From an uncultured Bacillota bacterium (GTDB lineage: Bacteria; Bacillota; Clostridia; Lachnospirales; Lachnospiraceae), in contig CATWQE010000023.1 of assembly GCA_958352855.1 (NCBI GenBank), forward strand, positions 1-36,743: a DNA stretch of 36,743 nucleotides, read 5' to 3'. This document shows, piece by piece, positions 25,009-32,998 of this stretch. Made by a program: the position numbers and the translations under genes. The first letter of the stretch is position 1. Every line of letters begins with the position of its first letter. The notes beneath the pieces were generated by a model. It worked only from the letters and a program-made list of their open reading frames with translations. It had not been told where the DNA came from and did not search any database.

Positions 25009-25829
25009 TTCAGGAACGTATAAAAATTCAGGTACAGGGATCAGAGGATTATGCACATCTGGACACTTATATTTTAGGAAACTATCTGGATGATGAACCA
25101 AATCCCAGAAAGCCACTGGTTTTAATCTGTCCGGGAGGCGCGTATCGAATGACCTCAAATCGGGAGGCAGAACCCATTGCTCTGCAGTTTAATAGCATTG
25201 GATATCATGCAGCAGTGCTGCGCTATTCCTGCAAGCCGGCGGTGTATCCCACTGCGCTGCTGGAAGTGGCAAAAAGTGTACAGATATTGAGAGAAAAAGG
25301 AGAAGAGTGGGGAATTGACACAGGGAAAATCCTGGTGATGGGATTTTCGGCAGGAGGGCATCTGGCTGCCAGCTATGGCGTGTTCTGGCAGGAACTGGAA
25401 GAGAATCTAAGTGAGGAGGTGCGTGGCGTATCCCTGCAGCCTGACGGGCTGATTCTCTGTTATCCGGTTATCAGCAGCCAGGATGCCATTGCACACACAG
25501 AAAGTATTCAAAACCTGCTGGGAAGTCAGTATGAGGAAAAAAGAGAAAAGCTGTCTCTGGAAAACCAGGTGGGGAGCTGGGTTCCAAAGACATTTATCTG
25601 GCATACCTTTGATGATGATACGGTACCCTTCTGGAATTCCATGGTTTTTGTAGAAGCTCTGGGAAAGGCAGATGTTCCGGTGGAATTTCATTTATATCCT
25701 AAAGGAGCCCATGGTCTGTCTCTGGCAACCAGGAGCATACAGCGGACAGATGGCAGCGGAGTGGAGCCGGGGTGTCAAAGCTGGATGCCGCTTTTGGTTC
25801 AGTGGGTTCAGAGAAACTTTGGATTTTAG
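25005..25829 (+). CDS. Alpha/beta hydrolase, esterase (Abhydrolase_3/BD-FAE-like)
   Basis: 274 residues. Catalytic triad candidates are clear: Ser in GFSAGGH (about residue 111), Asp in HTFDDDTVP (about 204), His in PKGAHGLSL (about 235). The oxyanion-hole region CPGGAYRMTS (about 45-54) matches carbohydrate esterases and acetyl-xylan-esterase-like proteins; the exact ester is not readable. The ATGA overlap with the end of fbp (25005-25008) means its translation is coupled to the fbp C-terminal half. If fbp translation stops at 24313, ribosomes may reach this start poorly unless they re-initiate. No signal peptide. Confidence 0.88.
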   Translation: MIQERIKIQVQGSEDYAHLDTYILGNYLDDEPNPRKPLVLICPGGAYRMTSNREAEPIALQFNSIGYHAAVLRYSCKPAVYPTALLEVAKSVQILREKGEEWGIDTGKILVMGFSAGGHLAASYGVFWQELEENLSEEVRGVSLQPDGLILCYPVISSQDAIAHTESIQNLLGSQYEEKREKLSLENQVGSWVPKTFIWHTFDDDTVPFWNSMVFVEALGKADVPVEFHLYPKGAHGLSLATRSIQRTDGSGVEPGCQSWMPLLVQWVQRNFGF

Positions 25830-25849
25830 AGAATTTTTGGAAAAAGTCC

Positions 25850-25879
25850 TTGCAATAAGAGAAAAACATGTGATATAAT
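25850..25879 (+). promoter_or_regulatory. Promoter of rpsB-tsf
   Basis: TTGCAA (25850-25855), an 18-base spacer ending TGA, and a perfect TATAAT (25874-25879) form a strong promoter, as expected for ribosomal genes. The start is about 25886. Confidence 0.8.
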
Positions 25880-25885
25880 ACCCAC

Positions 25886-25998
25886 GTTGCGAATGTAACA
25901 AAATAACCACGCCTGTGAATTCCAATGGACGGTGCTAGAAAACAGAGTCCCGGCGGTGTAGAAGCAGGTGGAAGCGTAAACCAAAAGGAGAGAAAAAA
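25886..25998 (+). promoter_or_regulatory. Possible structured leader of rpsB
   Basis: The 113-base 5' leader can fold. A 5-bp hairpin GTTGC/GTAAC with loop GAAT (25886-25899) comes first. Then CACGCC (25908-25913) can pair with GGCGGTG (25952-25958, one bulge), enclosing GGAC/GTCC (25927-25930 with 25947-25950). CAGG (25965-25968) could instead pair with CCTG (25912-25915), giving an alternative fold near the ribosome site AAAAGGAG. Ribosomal operons often carry autoregulatory leaders, and S2 is the obvious ligand. I know no named family that I can match to this, and the pairings are short. Confidence 0.4.
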
Positions 25999-26742
25999 AT
26001 GAGCGTTATTTCAATGAAACAGTTACTGGAAGCAGGTGTTCATTTCGGACATCAGACAAGAAGATGGAACCCTAAAATGGCTCCATACATTTACACAGAA
26101 AGAAACGGTATCTACATCATCGACTTACAGAAATCTGTAGGTATGGTTGACGATGCATACAAAGCAATCGCTGATATCGCTGCTGACGGTGGTACAATCC
26201 TGTTCGTAGGAACAAAAAAACAGGCTCAGGATGCAATCCAGACAGAGGCTGAAAGATGCGGAATGTACTATGTAAATGAAAGATGGTTAGGTGGTATGTT
26301 GACAAACTTCAAGACCATCCAGAGCAGAATTGCAAGATTAAAAGAAATCGAAGCTATGGAAAGTGATGGAACATTTGATGTTCTGCCTAAGAAAGAAGTT
26401 ATCCAGTTAAAGAAAGAAATGGACAAACTTCAGAAAAACCTTGGCGGAATCAAAGAAATGAAGAAACTTCCAGATGCAATCTTCATTGTAGACCCCAAGA
26501 AAGAAAGAATCTGTGTACAGGAAGCTCATACTTTGGGAATTCCATTAATCGGTATTGCTGATACAAACTGTGACCCAGAAGAATTAGATTATGTTATCCC
26601 AGGTAACGATGATGCGATCAGAGCTGTAAAATTAATCGTTTCCAAAATGGCAGATGCTGTTATCGAAGCAAACCAGGGTGAAGCTGCTGATGCTGAAGAA
26701 ATCTTCACAGAAGAAACAGAAGAAGCTGCAGTAGAAGAGTAA
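25999..26742 (+). CDS. rpsB: 30S ribosomal protein S2
   Basis: 247 residues. The opening VISMKQLLEAGVHFGHQTRR and the blocks RWNPKMAPYIY, RWLGGMLTNF and PDAIFIVDP are standard S2. It helps bind S1 and mRNA on the small subunit. The C-terminal 20 residues are strongly acidic. AAAAGGAG lies upstream. Codon choice is more uniform (AAA, GAA, GTA) than in its neighbours, consistent with high expression. It is cotranscribed with tsf, which follows after 88 bases. Confidence 0.98.
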   Translation: MSVISMKQLLEAGVHFGHQTRRWNPKMAPYIYTERNGIYIIDLQKSVGMVDDAYKAIADIAADGGTILFVGTKKQAQDAIQTEAERCGMYYVNERWLGGMLTNFKTIQSRIARLKEIEAMESDGTFDVLPKKEVIQLKKEMDKLQKNLGGIKEMKKLPDAIFIVDPKKERICVQEAHTLGIPLIGIADTNCDPEELDYVIPGNDDAIRAVKLIVSKMADAVIEANQGEAADAEEIFTEETEEAAVEE

Positions 26743-26756
26743 GATTTGAATAACGG

Positions 26757-26789
26757 TTGGGGACACAGCTTTTTGGGCAGTGTTCCCAA
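26757..26789 (+). other. Hairpin between rpsB and tsf
   Basis: TTGGGGACAC (26757-26766) pairs with GTGTTCCCAA (26780-26789), ten pairs including one G-T, with a 13-base loop. No T-run follows. It may be an RNA processing or stability element that sets the S2:EF-Ts ratio. Confidence 0.6.
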
Positions 26790-26830
26790 TATCCTGAAAC
26801 AATAGAAAAACAAACAGGAGGAACCATAAC

Positions 26831-27769
26831 ATGGCTATCACAGCAAGTAAAGTAAAAGAATTAAGAGAGATGACAGGCGCTGGTATGATGGACTGTAAGA
26901 AAGCTCTTACGGCTACAGACGGCGATATGGATAAAGCAGTTGAATTTTTAAGAGAAAAAGGTCTGGCTACTGCTCAGAAGAAAGCCGGACGTATTGCGGC
27001 AGAAGGTCTTTGCAAAACTTTAGTTTCAGCTGATGAAAAGAGCGCAGTTGTTGTAGAAGTAAATGCAGAAACAGACTTTGTTGCTAAGAATGACAAATTC
27101 CAGGATTATGTAGCTCAGGTTGCAGAAGCAGCTATGGAAACAGAAGCAGCTACAACAGAAGAGTTTATGGCATCTACATGGAAATTTGATGCTGAAAAAA
27201 CTGTACAGGAAGCATTATCTGCTCAGATCGCAGTTATCGGCGAAAATATGAATATTAGAAGATTCCAGAAAGTAGCAGAAGAAAACGGATTCGTTGCTTC
27301 TTACACACATATGGGTGGAAAAATCGGCGTATTAGTAGACGTTGAAACAGATGTTGTAAATGATGCAGTAAAAGAAATGGCTAGAAACGTAGCTATGCAG
27401 ATTGCAGCTTTAAAACCAGAGTACACAAATAGCTCTGAAGTAAGTGCAGACTACATTGCACATGAAAAAGAAATCTTACTGGCTCAGATTATGAACGATC
27501 CAAAAGAATCCCAGAAACCAGAAAAAGTTATCCAGGGAATGATTAATGGACGTATCAACAAAGAGCTGAAAGAAATCTGCCTCTTAGATCAGACATATGT
27601 AAAAGCAGAAGACGGAAAACAGTCTGTTGCGAAATATGTAGAAGAAGTTGCTAAGGCAAATGGAGCTAATGTAACAATTAAAGGATTTGTTCGTTTTGAA
27701 ACAGGTGAAGGTCTGGAGAAAAAGAACGAAGACTTTGCTGCAGAAGTTGCTGCACAGATGGGCAAGTAA
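26831..27769 (+). CDS. tsf: Elongation factor Ts
   Basis: 312 residues. The nucleotide-exchange factor for EF-Tu. The N-terminal UBA-like segment with VKELREMTGAGMMDCKKAL is diagnostic, followed by the core with VEVNAETDFVAKND, the main EF-Tu contact. AGGAGG precedes the ATG. It ends the rpsB operon; a very strong terminator follows. Codon use resembles rpsB. Confidence 0.98.
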   Translation: MAITASKVKELREMTGAGMMDCKKALTATDGDMDKAVEFLREKGLATAQKKAGRIAAEGLCKTLVSADEKSAVVVEVNAETDFVAKNDKFQDYVAQVAEAAMETEAATTEEFMASTWKFDAEKTVQEALSAQIAVIGENMNIRRFQKVAEENGFVASYTHMGGKIGVLVDVETDVVNDAVKEMARNVAMQIAALKPEYTNSSEVSADYIAHEKEILLAQIMNDPKESQKPEKVIQGMINGRINKELKEICLLDQTYVKAEDGKQSVAKYVEEVAKANGANVTIKGFVRFETGEGLEKKNEDFAAEVAAQMGK

Positions 27770-27794
27770 GAAATATTTTATCAAAAAATCTATG

Positions 27795-27862
27795 AAAAGC
27801 TCTGAAATACTGGAAATATGGGAAGAAATTTCCGGAAAAGCCAGTATTTCAGAGCTTTTTTT
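27795..27862 (+). terminator. Strong terminator after tsf
   Basis: A perfect 19-bp stem, AAAAGCTCTGAAATACTGG (27795-27813) with its exact complement at 27841-27859, is followed by a T-run to 27862. The 27-base loop region can itself pair (GGAAAT with ATTTCC). The A-run at 27783-27788 would give some termination from the - strand side too. This marks the end of the core operon. Confidence 0.93.
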
Positions 27863-27998
27863 GTATTCAAATCTAAATTTGTATGGAAAGGACGTAATCT
27901 ATCTTCGGCGAAGTTATACAAGTTCCAGTTATATTTTGAGAAATGATACGAAACATCAAAATTCAGAGAACAGCACAGCGGTAAGAGCAGATCAGAAA

Positions 27999-28055
27999 AC
28001 AACTCACACAATTACTTTCAAGAACAAGGAACATGAAAAATTTTATCAAAAGATT
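27999..28055 (+). pseudogene. Fragment resembling the N-terminus of a DUF6075 protein
   Basis: In one + strand frame the text TTHTITFKNKEHEKFYQKI (27999-28055) resembles the opening of DUF6075 proteins, small proteins I associate with integrative elements of Firmicutes. After about 28055 the likeness stops, there is no good start codon, and the fragment overlaps the last codons of a relaxase-like fragment on the other strand. The match is from memory. In the preceding stretch 27863-27998 I see no gene, only A+T-rich sequence and a small CTTC/GAAG hairpin (about 27902-27912). Confidence 0.4.
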
Positions 28056-28250
28056 CTTTCCCCTTTTTCTTGGGTTCTCACTGGTTCTTTTCCTAGAATA
28101 GTATCTACATTGCTACAAACGGTACACAGCTCCTGCTGGTAATCTTTAAAGTAACGGTAAGTATTATACTGAGCATTTTTTTGTGTGAGTAGTTTCTCCT
28201 TTTTTGCCTTTAGGTGTTTCATAGATGGCATGTTGTTATAATCATCAGAT
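28046..28250 (-). pseudogene. Relaxase C-terminal remnant
   Basis: The - strand frame reads LKSDDYNNMPSMKHLKAK, then QKNAQYNTYRYFKDYQQE, then a TVCSNVDTILGKE stretch, ending at 28046. This is the style of the C-terminus of MobA/VirD2-type relaxases from Lachnospiraceae integrative elements (recalled, not searched). In this frame a stop stands just upstream (28251-28253), and the upstream DNA belongs to the 4Fe-4S gene, so only about 65 residues of an expected 400-600 remain. ATG 28231 has no ribosome site. I read it as a scar of a decayed or rearranged mobile element. Confidence 0.55.
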
Positions 28251-29132
28251 TTTAGTTTCTTTATTCAGAGATTTTGAAAAAATATAGTATTCGATTGCGT
28301 TAGCAGGACAAACATTTTTGCATTTTCCGCATCGGATACATTCTAAGCTGTTAGCGTTCTTTATAGGATTACAGCCCATTTTGCAGGCCTTTGCACAAGC
28401 ACCGCAGTTGACACATTTTTCCGGATCTATACGGTAGCGCAGAACAGAAACCGGATTGAACAGGGAATAAACTGCTCCTAAAGGGCATATGTACTTGCAG
28501 AATGGTCGGTAGATCAAAATCGATACCAGAATCGTTACAAGCAAAATGACATTTTTCCAGGCATATAGCCATCCTACGGTGGCTCGCATGGCATCATTTA
28601 GCAGTACTAGAGGAATGCCACCTTCCAGAGTTCCGACCGGACAAATCAGCTTACAGAACCAGGGATAACCCTGGCCGACTATATCGGTGATATATAGCGG
28701 CAAAAGAATGACAAATACCAGAAGAATACCGTATTTCAGCCAGCGCAGCTGGCGGTCCCCTTTGAATGTATGAATTTTCATCTTAGAGGGAAGTGGAATT
28801 TTGTTTAACAAATCCTGAATCAAACCAAACGGACACAGCCAGCCACATACAAAGCGCCCCATAATCGTGCCGACCAGAATCATAAATCCGGCAACATAAA
28901 AGGCGAACTTATATTCGTAGCTGCCGATAGTAGCCTGCAAGGCACCGATAGGGCAGGCAGCTACGGCACCAGGGCAGGAATAACAGTTCATGCCCGGCAC
29001 ACAGATATTTTTTATCTTCCCCTGATATATTTTTCCTCGGATAAATCCGATGAGATAACTATTTGTGATAACCGCCCATAAAACCTGAAAAAAATGGCGG
29101 AATCGTTCTGATTTTTTTGTTCTACTATCCAA
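28245..29132 (-). CDS. Polytopic membrane 4Fe-4S protein (NapH/CcoG-like)
   Basis: 295 residues. Cysteine groups in order: C44, C50, C53 and C60 in a MNCYSCPG...ACPIGA block; C96GWLCP, C160KLICP and C212KYICP, three CxxxCP motifs at membrane edges; then two ferredoxin motifs C240xxCxxCxxxC250 and C265xxCxxCxxxC275. Membrane helices lie at about 76-95, 132-151 and 193-208. Such proteins carry electrons between the cytoplasm and membrane or extracytoplasmic partners. The start is TTG 29132, overlapping the CxxC peptide gene by eight bases; no ATG fits. It is the last gene of the cassette. No terminator follows; its stop abuts the relaxase-like scar. Confidence 0.9.
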   Translation of the reverse strand: MDSRTKKSERFRHFFQVLWAVITNSYLIGFIRGKIYQGKIKNICVPGMNCYSCPGAVAACPIGALQATIGSYEYKFAFYVAGFMILVGTIMGRFVCGWLCPFGLIQDLLNKIPLPSKMKIHTFKGDRQLRWLKYGILLVFVILLPLYITDIVGQGYPWFCKLICPVGTLEGGIPLVLLNDAMRATVGWLYAWKNVILLVTILVSILIYRPFCKYICPLGAVYSLFNPVSVLRYRIDPEKCVNCGACAKACKMGCNPIKNANSLECIRCGKCKNVCPANAIEYYIFSKSLNKETKI

Positions 29133-29280
29133 TTCCTATACACTCCAAACAAATATTAATAGCTTTTGCCATAACAATAGCGTGTTCCTTCCGACAGATA
29201 CCAACGGCCAGAAATGCGATGCCGATGGTTAAGAGTAAGATCGTAATCCCGTTGGAACGCAAGGTGGCTTTTCGGTTCAT
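29125..29280 (-). CDS. Small CxxC membrane peptide, CD1871A-like
   Basis: 51 residues, easily missed because of its size. It has a basic N-terminus (NRKATLRSNG), one membrane helix (about 11-28), C29, and a tail KAINICLECIGIG with C44-x2-C47. AAGGAGG lies seven bases before the ATG, so it is surely translated. The tail and size match what I recall as the CD1871A family of CxxC-motif proteins, named from a Clostridioides difficile locus. The CxxC is a likely redox or metal site close to the membrane, on the far side if the N-terminus is inside. It lies between the second ABC gene and the 4Fe-4S gene and overlaps the latter, suggesting the two work as a pair. Confidence 0.82.
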   Translation of the reverse strand: MNRKATLRSNGITILLLTIGIAFLAVGICRKEHAIVMAKAINICLECIGIG

Positions 29281-29301
29281 ATAGTTCCTCCTTAAAGATA
29301 T

Positions 29302-31098
29302 TTATTGTCTCAGCGCTTTGGCTGGATCTGTTTTTAGTAACTTTGCGTTGGAGCATGCGGTTATGATCCATACAAGAAGAACTGTGCCGCAGATGCTCAG
29401 TGCAAATTGGGGGATGGTGATATGAATGGGTAAAATACCTGACAGTGCAGTGAGCATGAGAGCAATCAATGCAATAGTCAGTGCAGAAAGAGCCGACAAC
29501 AGAAGGCTTTCTCCAAGGAGCATCTTTTGAATCTGTGATTGATGGTATCCAAGAGCCATGAAGAGTCCAATCTCACGGGCTCGCATCTGCGCTGTTTTCT
29601 TTAGAAGCATCCCACAAAGGGTAAGTGAAATTGTTACAATAAATACAGAAACAACGATGAACAGTGTTTGTAACTGTGCAAAGGTTTCTTTTAGGCTGTC
29701 CACCTGTCTGGAAGAAGTGACAGGGGTAATTCCTTGTTTTAACAACTGTGCTTCAACCTCTGAAACCTCATCGAAACCTCTGACCTGATAGGTTACCGAT
29801 ACAGGGGGAGTTTTTTCTTGTAAGGAAGCGTAAAGTTCCTGTTCCGTTTCTGAATCCAGATAGTAATCATCAAAGCTTCCGCTATAAATGCCGCTGATTC
29901 GAAGCTTCTTTGTAAAATTACTACAAGTGAAAGTTACCTCTTTACCAATAAGAGTGCGAATATCCTGAGCAAACTGTTTGGCAAGGGATGGAGTGATGGC
30001 AATCTCTTCATCCACAGGCATGATGCCAACATTCATAGATTCGGTAGAAATGCTGCCGAACTGTTTGGCCGGAATTGAAAGTTTTTTCCCCTCGAATTCA
30101 ATGTTGCATTCCGGAACCATATACTGCGCAAAACACTGCTGAACATGTATAGACTGTCTAAGCAGAGAAAGCAACTGCTCTGAAGCATCGCTATTTTCCA
30201 GTGAAATTTGTCCCCAGGAAAAAGCGGTATTTTTTTCCTTAAAAGTATTTATTTTTTCTTCTATTACATTTTGTGAAGAAAATGACATTAGTACCGCACA
30301 TACTGCTATAGTTACCGCAAGAGAAATTCCCAAAAAGCGCTTGAAATACACCTGAAAATTATGCAAGGCTATCTTCCCCATAGAAAAGGGGACTTCAGGA
30401 AGCTTTTCTGGTTGCTTAGAAACTGCAATGGGCTGATTCCCGGACTCTTTCAACACTCTGCATTTGCCTTCTTCTATGGTAATAACTTCATCGGCATAAT
30501 CACAGATTTTGCGGTCATGGGTAATGATTAAGACTGGGCGTTTTTTTGCGATTTCCGAAAAAATTGCCATAATTTCATCCGCTGTCTTTCGGTCGAGAGC
30601 ACCGGTGGGTTCGTCTGCTAAAATCAGTTCTGGATTTCCTGCCAATGCCCTGATAATAGCTACACGCTGTTTTTGTCCGCCGGACAGGTTCTCTATTTTC
30701 TCGTTTGCTTTTTCCTCAAGATTGAGACGACGCAGCATCGCAAGCGCCCATTCTCTGTTTTTTTCTTTATCCTTATCAACCAGTTCTGCAGCCAAAAGGA
30801 TATTTTCTAATACGGTATAACCTGTGAGAAGGTGATATTCCTGAAATACAAAACCGATGGTGTTCCTGCGATACTCGCAAAGAGCTTCTTTTGACAGTTT
30901 AGAGAGCTCTTGACCGTTCACTATGATTTTTCCTTTGTACTCTTGGTCAAACCCTGCGAGAAGGTTGAGCAGAGTGCTTTTTCCAGAGCCGGATGCCCCT
31001 AAAAGGCAGGTAATGCCATGATTTCCAAACGTGTGCGAAAAACCATCCAGTACGATTTGATTACCATATTTTTTAGAAATATTGTTCAGCTTAATCAT
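29302..31098 (-). CDS. ABC transporter, fused ATPase and FtsX/MacB permease (B)
   Basis: 598 residues. ATPase half: Walker A GASGSGKST (34-42), Q-loop VFQEYHLL, signature LSGGQ (138-142), Walker B LILADE (158-163), His switch ITHD. Permease half: one helix at about 254-272, an extracytoplasmic domain (about 275-470) and three helices (about 474-497, 523-548, 560-580), the FtsX/MacB layout. The second part of the permease carries KKTAQMRAREIGLFMALGY, a coupling segment. It overlaps the previous gene by four bases (ATGA), so the two products are probably made in equal amounts and may form a heterodimer. Substrate unknown. Confidence 0.9.
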   Translation of the reverse strand: MIKLNNISKKYGNQIVLDGFSHTFGNHGITCLLGASGSGKSTLLNLLAGFDQEYKGKIIVNGQELSKLSKEALCEYRRNTIGFVFQEYHLLTGYTVLENILLAAELVDKDKEKNREWALAMLRRLNLEEKANEKIENLSGGQKQRVAIIRALAGNPELILADEPTGALDRKTADEIMAIFSEIAKKRPVLIITHDRKICDYADEVITIEEGKCRVLKESGNQPIAVSKQPEKLPEVPFSMGKIALHNFQVYFKRFLGISLAVTIAVCAVLMSFSSQNVIEEKINTFKEKNTAFSWGQISLENSDASEQLLSLLRQSIHVQQCFAQYMVPECNIEFEGKKLSIPAKQFGSISTESMNVGIMPVDEEIAITPSLAKQFAQDIRTLIGKEVTFTCSNFTKKLRISGIYSGSFDDYYLDSETEQELYASLQEKTPPVSVTYQVRGFDEVSEVEAQLLKQGITPVTSSRQVDSLKETFAQLQTLFIVVSVFIVTISLTLCGMLLKKTAQMRAREIGLFMALGYHQSQIQKMLLGESLLLSALSALTIALIALMLTALSGILPIHITIPQFALSICGTVLLVWIITACSNAKLLKTDPAKALRQ

Positions 31099-32996
31099 CC
31101 GCGTACTCCTGTCTTTAAAGCAGTGAGAGGATTAATAAGAGCAGAAATAAGGCAGGTCTCAGCCAAACAACCGACAGATACACCAAAACTAAGCACAAAT
31201 CCCAACCATGCCTGTACACCAAGCAGCAAAGCTACAATCACACTCAAAAGTCCGGTAAGCAGGAACATTCCAGTGTATTCTGCCAGTGTCAGCAATGCAA
31301 TGTCAGTTTTTGTATAGCCGCAGAGACGATAGATGGCATATTCCTTCCTGCGCATGAGGCTGCAGACCAGGCAGACAGAAAGTGCAGCCAGTACGGAAAG
31401 GATGGCAATCAAAACATGGGAAACACCTGTCTGTACCAGTGTAGTTCCCTTTAATCCCACGATATCACGAATTAGCTCAATATGTCCAAGAGGAACAATA
31501 CCTTTCGCCATTAATTCATCATAGAGCTCCAAAAAATGCTCGGGAGAATCAGCACGTATAGTAAAACTAAAACTGGGATCTTCTTTTTTGGCCTGAGCAT
31601 AAATATCTTCCATAATAGCCAGTGATGGAAACAAGGAATCCTCATGCTCAAATCGTTCAACCTTGCCTTCAAATTCAATACCATAAGAGGTATCTGCTAC
31701 GCCGGAAACAGTAGCAGTAAAGGAAACAGGCATTGCAACTGGTTCACCGCTGTCCCAGTTATAGACCGAACCGATAAAGGAAAGTTTTTTTCCAAGAATC
31801 TCTTCATTGGTATAACCCATTTTTTTTACTAAAATTTGAGGCAGAACGATTTCTTTTTTACTGTTATCGGCGATGCGGCCGGCAACCATCTCATTGTAGT
31901 TGGGAGACTGTCCACTTTCTTCAATAATATAGTCTTTCCCATCTGCGGTAACAACCATATCATCCAGCGGTGCGTCCATAATGACTGCTTCAATACGGCT
32001 GTCATTTTTGTATTCTTCTAAAAGTCCGCTGATATCCTGTTCTACACTTTGCGGAGCATCAGGATTTTCGCTTCCTACCTCCCCTCCGCTTGTGAACGAA
32101 GGAACAAGAAGAAGATTTAAAACAGAGTTTCCCTGTTTTTTCAAAAGTTCTTGAAACGCTTTATTGCTGTTTCCATTTAGCATATCACTAAAGTTCACGA
32201 CCAGGCAGGATGCGGCGATCGTCATTGCCAGAACAATAGAAAGAAGTTTTCCCATCTGACGTCTGGCTGACACTCCTGAAATCCGTAAAGCTGAGCTTAG
32301 TGTCAGACGTGAAGGCTCTGTTGAGCGGTTATGAGCTTTTGCGGTGCTATCTGCTTTGTCTGTTCTTGTCAGAATACCTTTATCCAACTCAAAAACAGAA
32401 CATTTGCCCTGAATGAGAGAAGTGTCATGGGTCACAACAATAACAGTTCGTTCTTTGGCAATCAATGCCAGCAGTTCTCCAATCTCATGTGCAGTTTTGG
32501 CATCCAATGCAGCCGTAGGCTCATCGGCAATCAGTACACTTGGATTTTTCATCAGTTCTCTGGCAATGGCTACGCGTTGCTTCTGACCACCGGACAGAGA
32601 ACGAACCTTCTGATCAGCCAGTTTCTCAATCCTCAGCTTTTTTAAAATCATATTTAGGCGCTTTTCACTGTCATTTGAATTCAGATAAGCCGGAACCAGA
32701 ATATTTTCGCGGACAGTCAGTTCGTCAATCAGGTGGAAGTCCTGAGCAATGAAGCCGAGTTCCGTTGCATAAAGCTGAGCACGCTCCTGGTGCGTTAGTT
32801 CTTTCAGATTTCTGCCACGGTAAAATGCTTCGCCTTCATACTGTGTATCCATGGCAGAGAGTATGCGCAACAGCGTAGACTTTCCGCTGCCTGATGCACC
32901 AGTGATGTAGTTCATGCCTCCAGTGATGGAGAGAGATACATCACGAAGTGCTGTTTCTTTTTCAAAGACTTTGGTAATGTTTTTTAATTCAAACAT
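31095..32996 (-). CDS. ABC transporter, fused ATPase and FtsX/MacB permease (A)
   Basis: 633 residues, the same design as its downstream partner but clearly diverged. Walker A GASGSGKST (33-41), Q-loop IAQDFHLI, signature LSGGQ (134-138), Walker B LIADEP (155-160), VVTHD switch. The first permease helix is at about 252-270, the extracytoplasmic domain is larger (about 275-510), and three helices follow. The start is two bases after the tlpA stop, so translation is coupled to it. Transporters of this form often export peptides or lipids, or act as mechanical devices on outside partners; which applies is not readable. Confidence 0.9.
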   Translation of the reverse strand: MFELKNITKVFEKETALRDVSLSITGGMNYITGASGSGKSTLLRILSAMDTQYEGEAFYRGRNLKELTHQERAQLYATELGFIAQDFHLIDELTVRENILVPAYLNSNDSEKRLNMILKKLRIEKLADQKVRSLSGGQKQRVAIARELMKNPSVLIADEPTAALDAKTAHEIGELLALIAKERTVIVVTHDTSLIQGKCSVFELDKGILTRTDKADSTAKAHNRSTEPSRLTLSSALRISGVSARRQMGKLLSIVLAMTIAASCLVVNFSDMLNGNSNKAFQELLKKQGNSVLNLLLVPSFTSGGEVGSENPDAPQSVEQDISGLLEEYKNDSRIEAVIMDAPLDDMVVTADGKDYIIEESGQSPNYNEMVAGRIADNSKKEIVLPQILVKKMGYTNEEILGKKLSFIGSVYNWDSGEPVAMPVSFTATVSGVADTSYGIEFEGKVERFEHEDSLFPSLAIMEDIYAQAKKEDPSFSFTIRADSPEHFLELYDELMAKGIVPLGHIELIRDIVGLKGTTLVQTGVSHVLIAILSVLAALSVCLVCSLMRRKEYAIYRLCGYTKTDIALLTLAEYTGMFLLTGLLSVIVALLLGVQAWLGFVLSFGVSVGCLAETCLISALINPLTALKTGVRG

Positions 32997-32998
32997 GG

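Noticed and set aside
27687..28142. A 151-codon + strand open frame starting inside tsf
   Set aside because: It starts out of frame inside tsf, runs through the terminator hairpin and has no ribosome site. Only its short DUF6075-like stretch (27999-28055) is of interest.
27770..28250. A tRNA gene or direct repeat as integration site of an element after tsf
   Set aside because: I found no tRNA-like cloverleaf and no convincing direct repeat; the scar is judged from protein fragments only.
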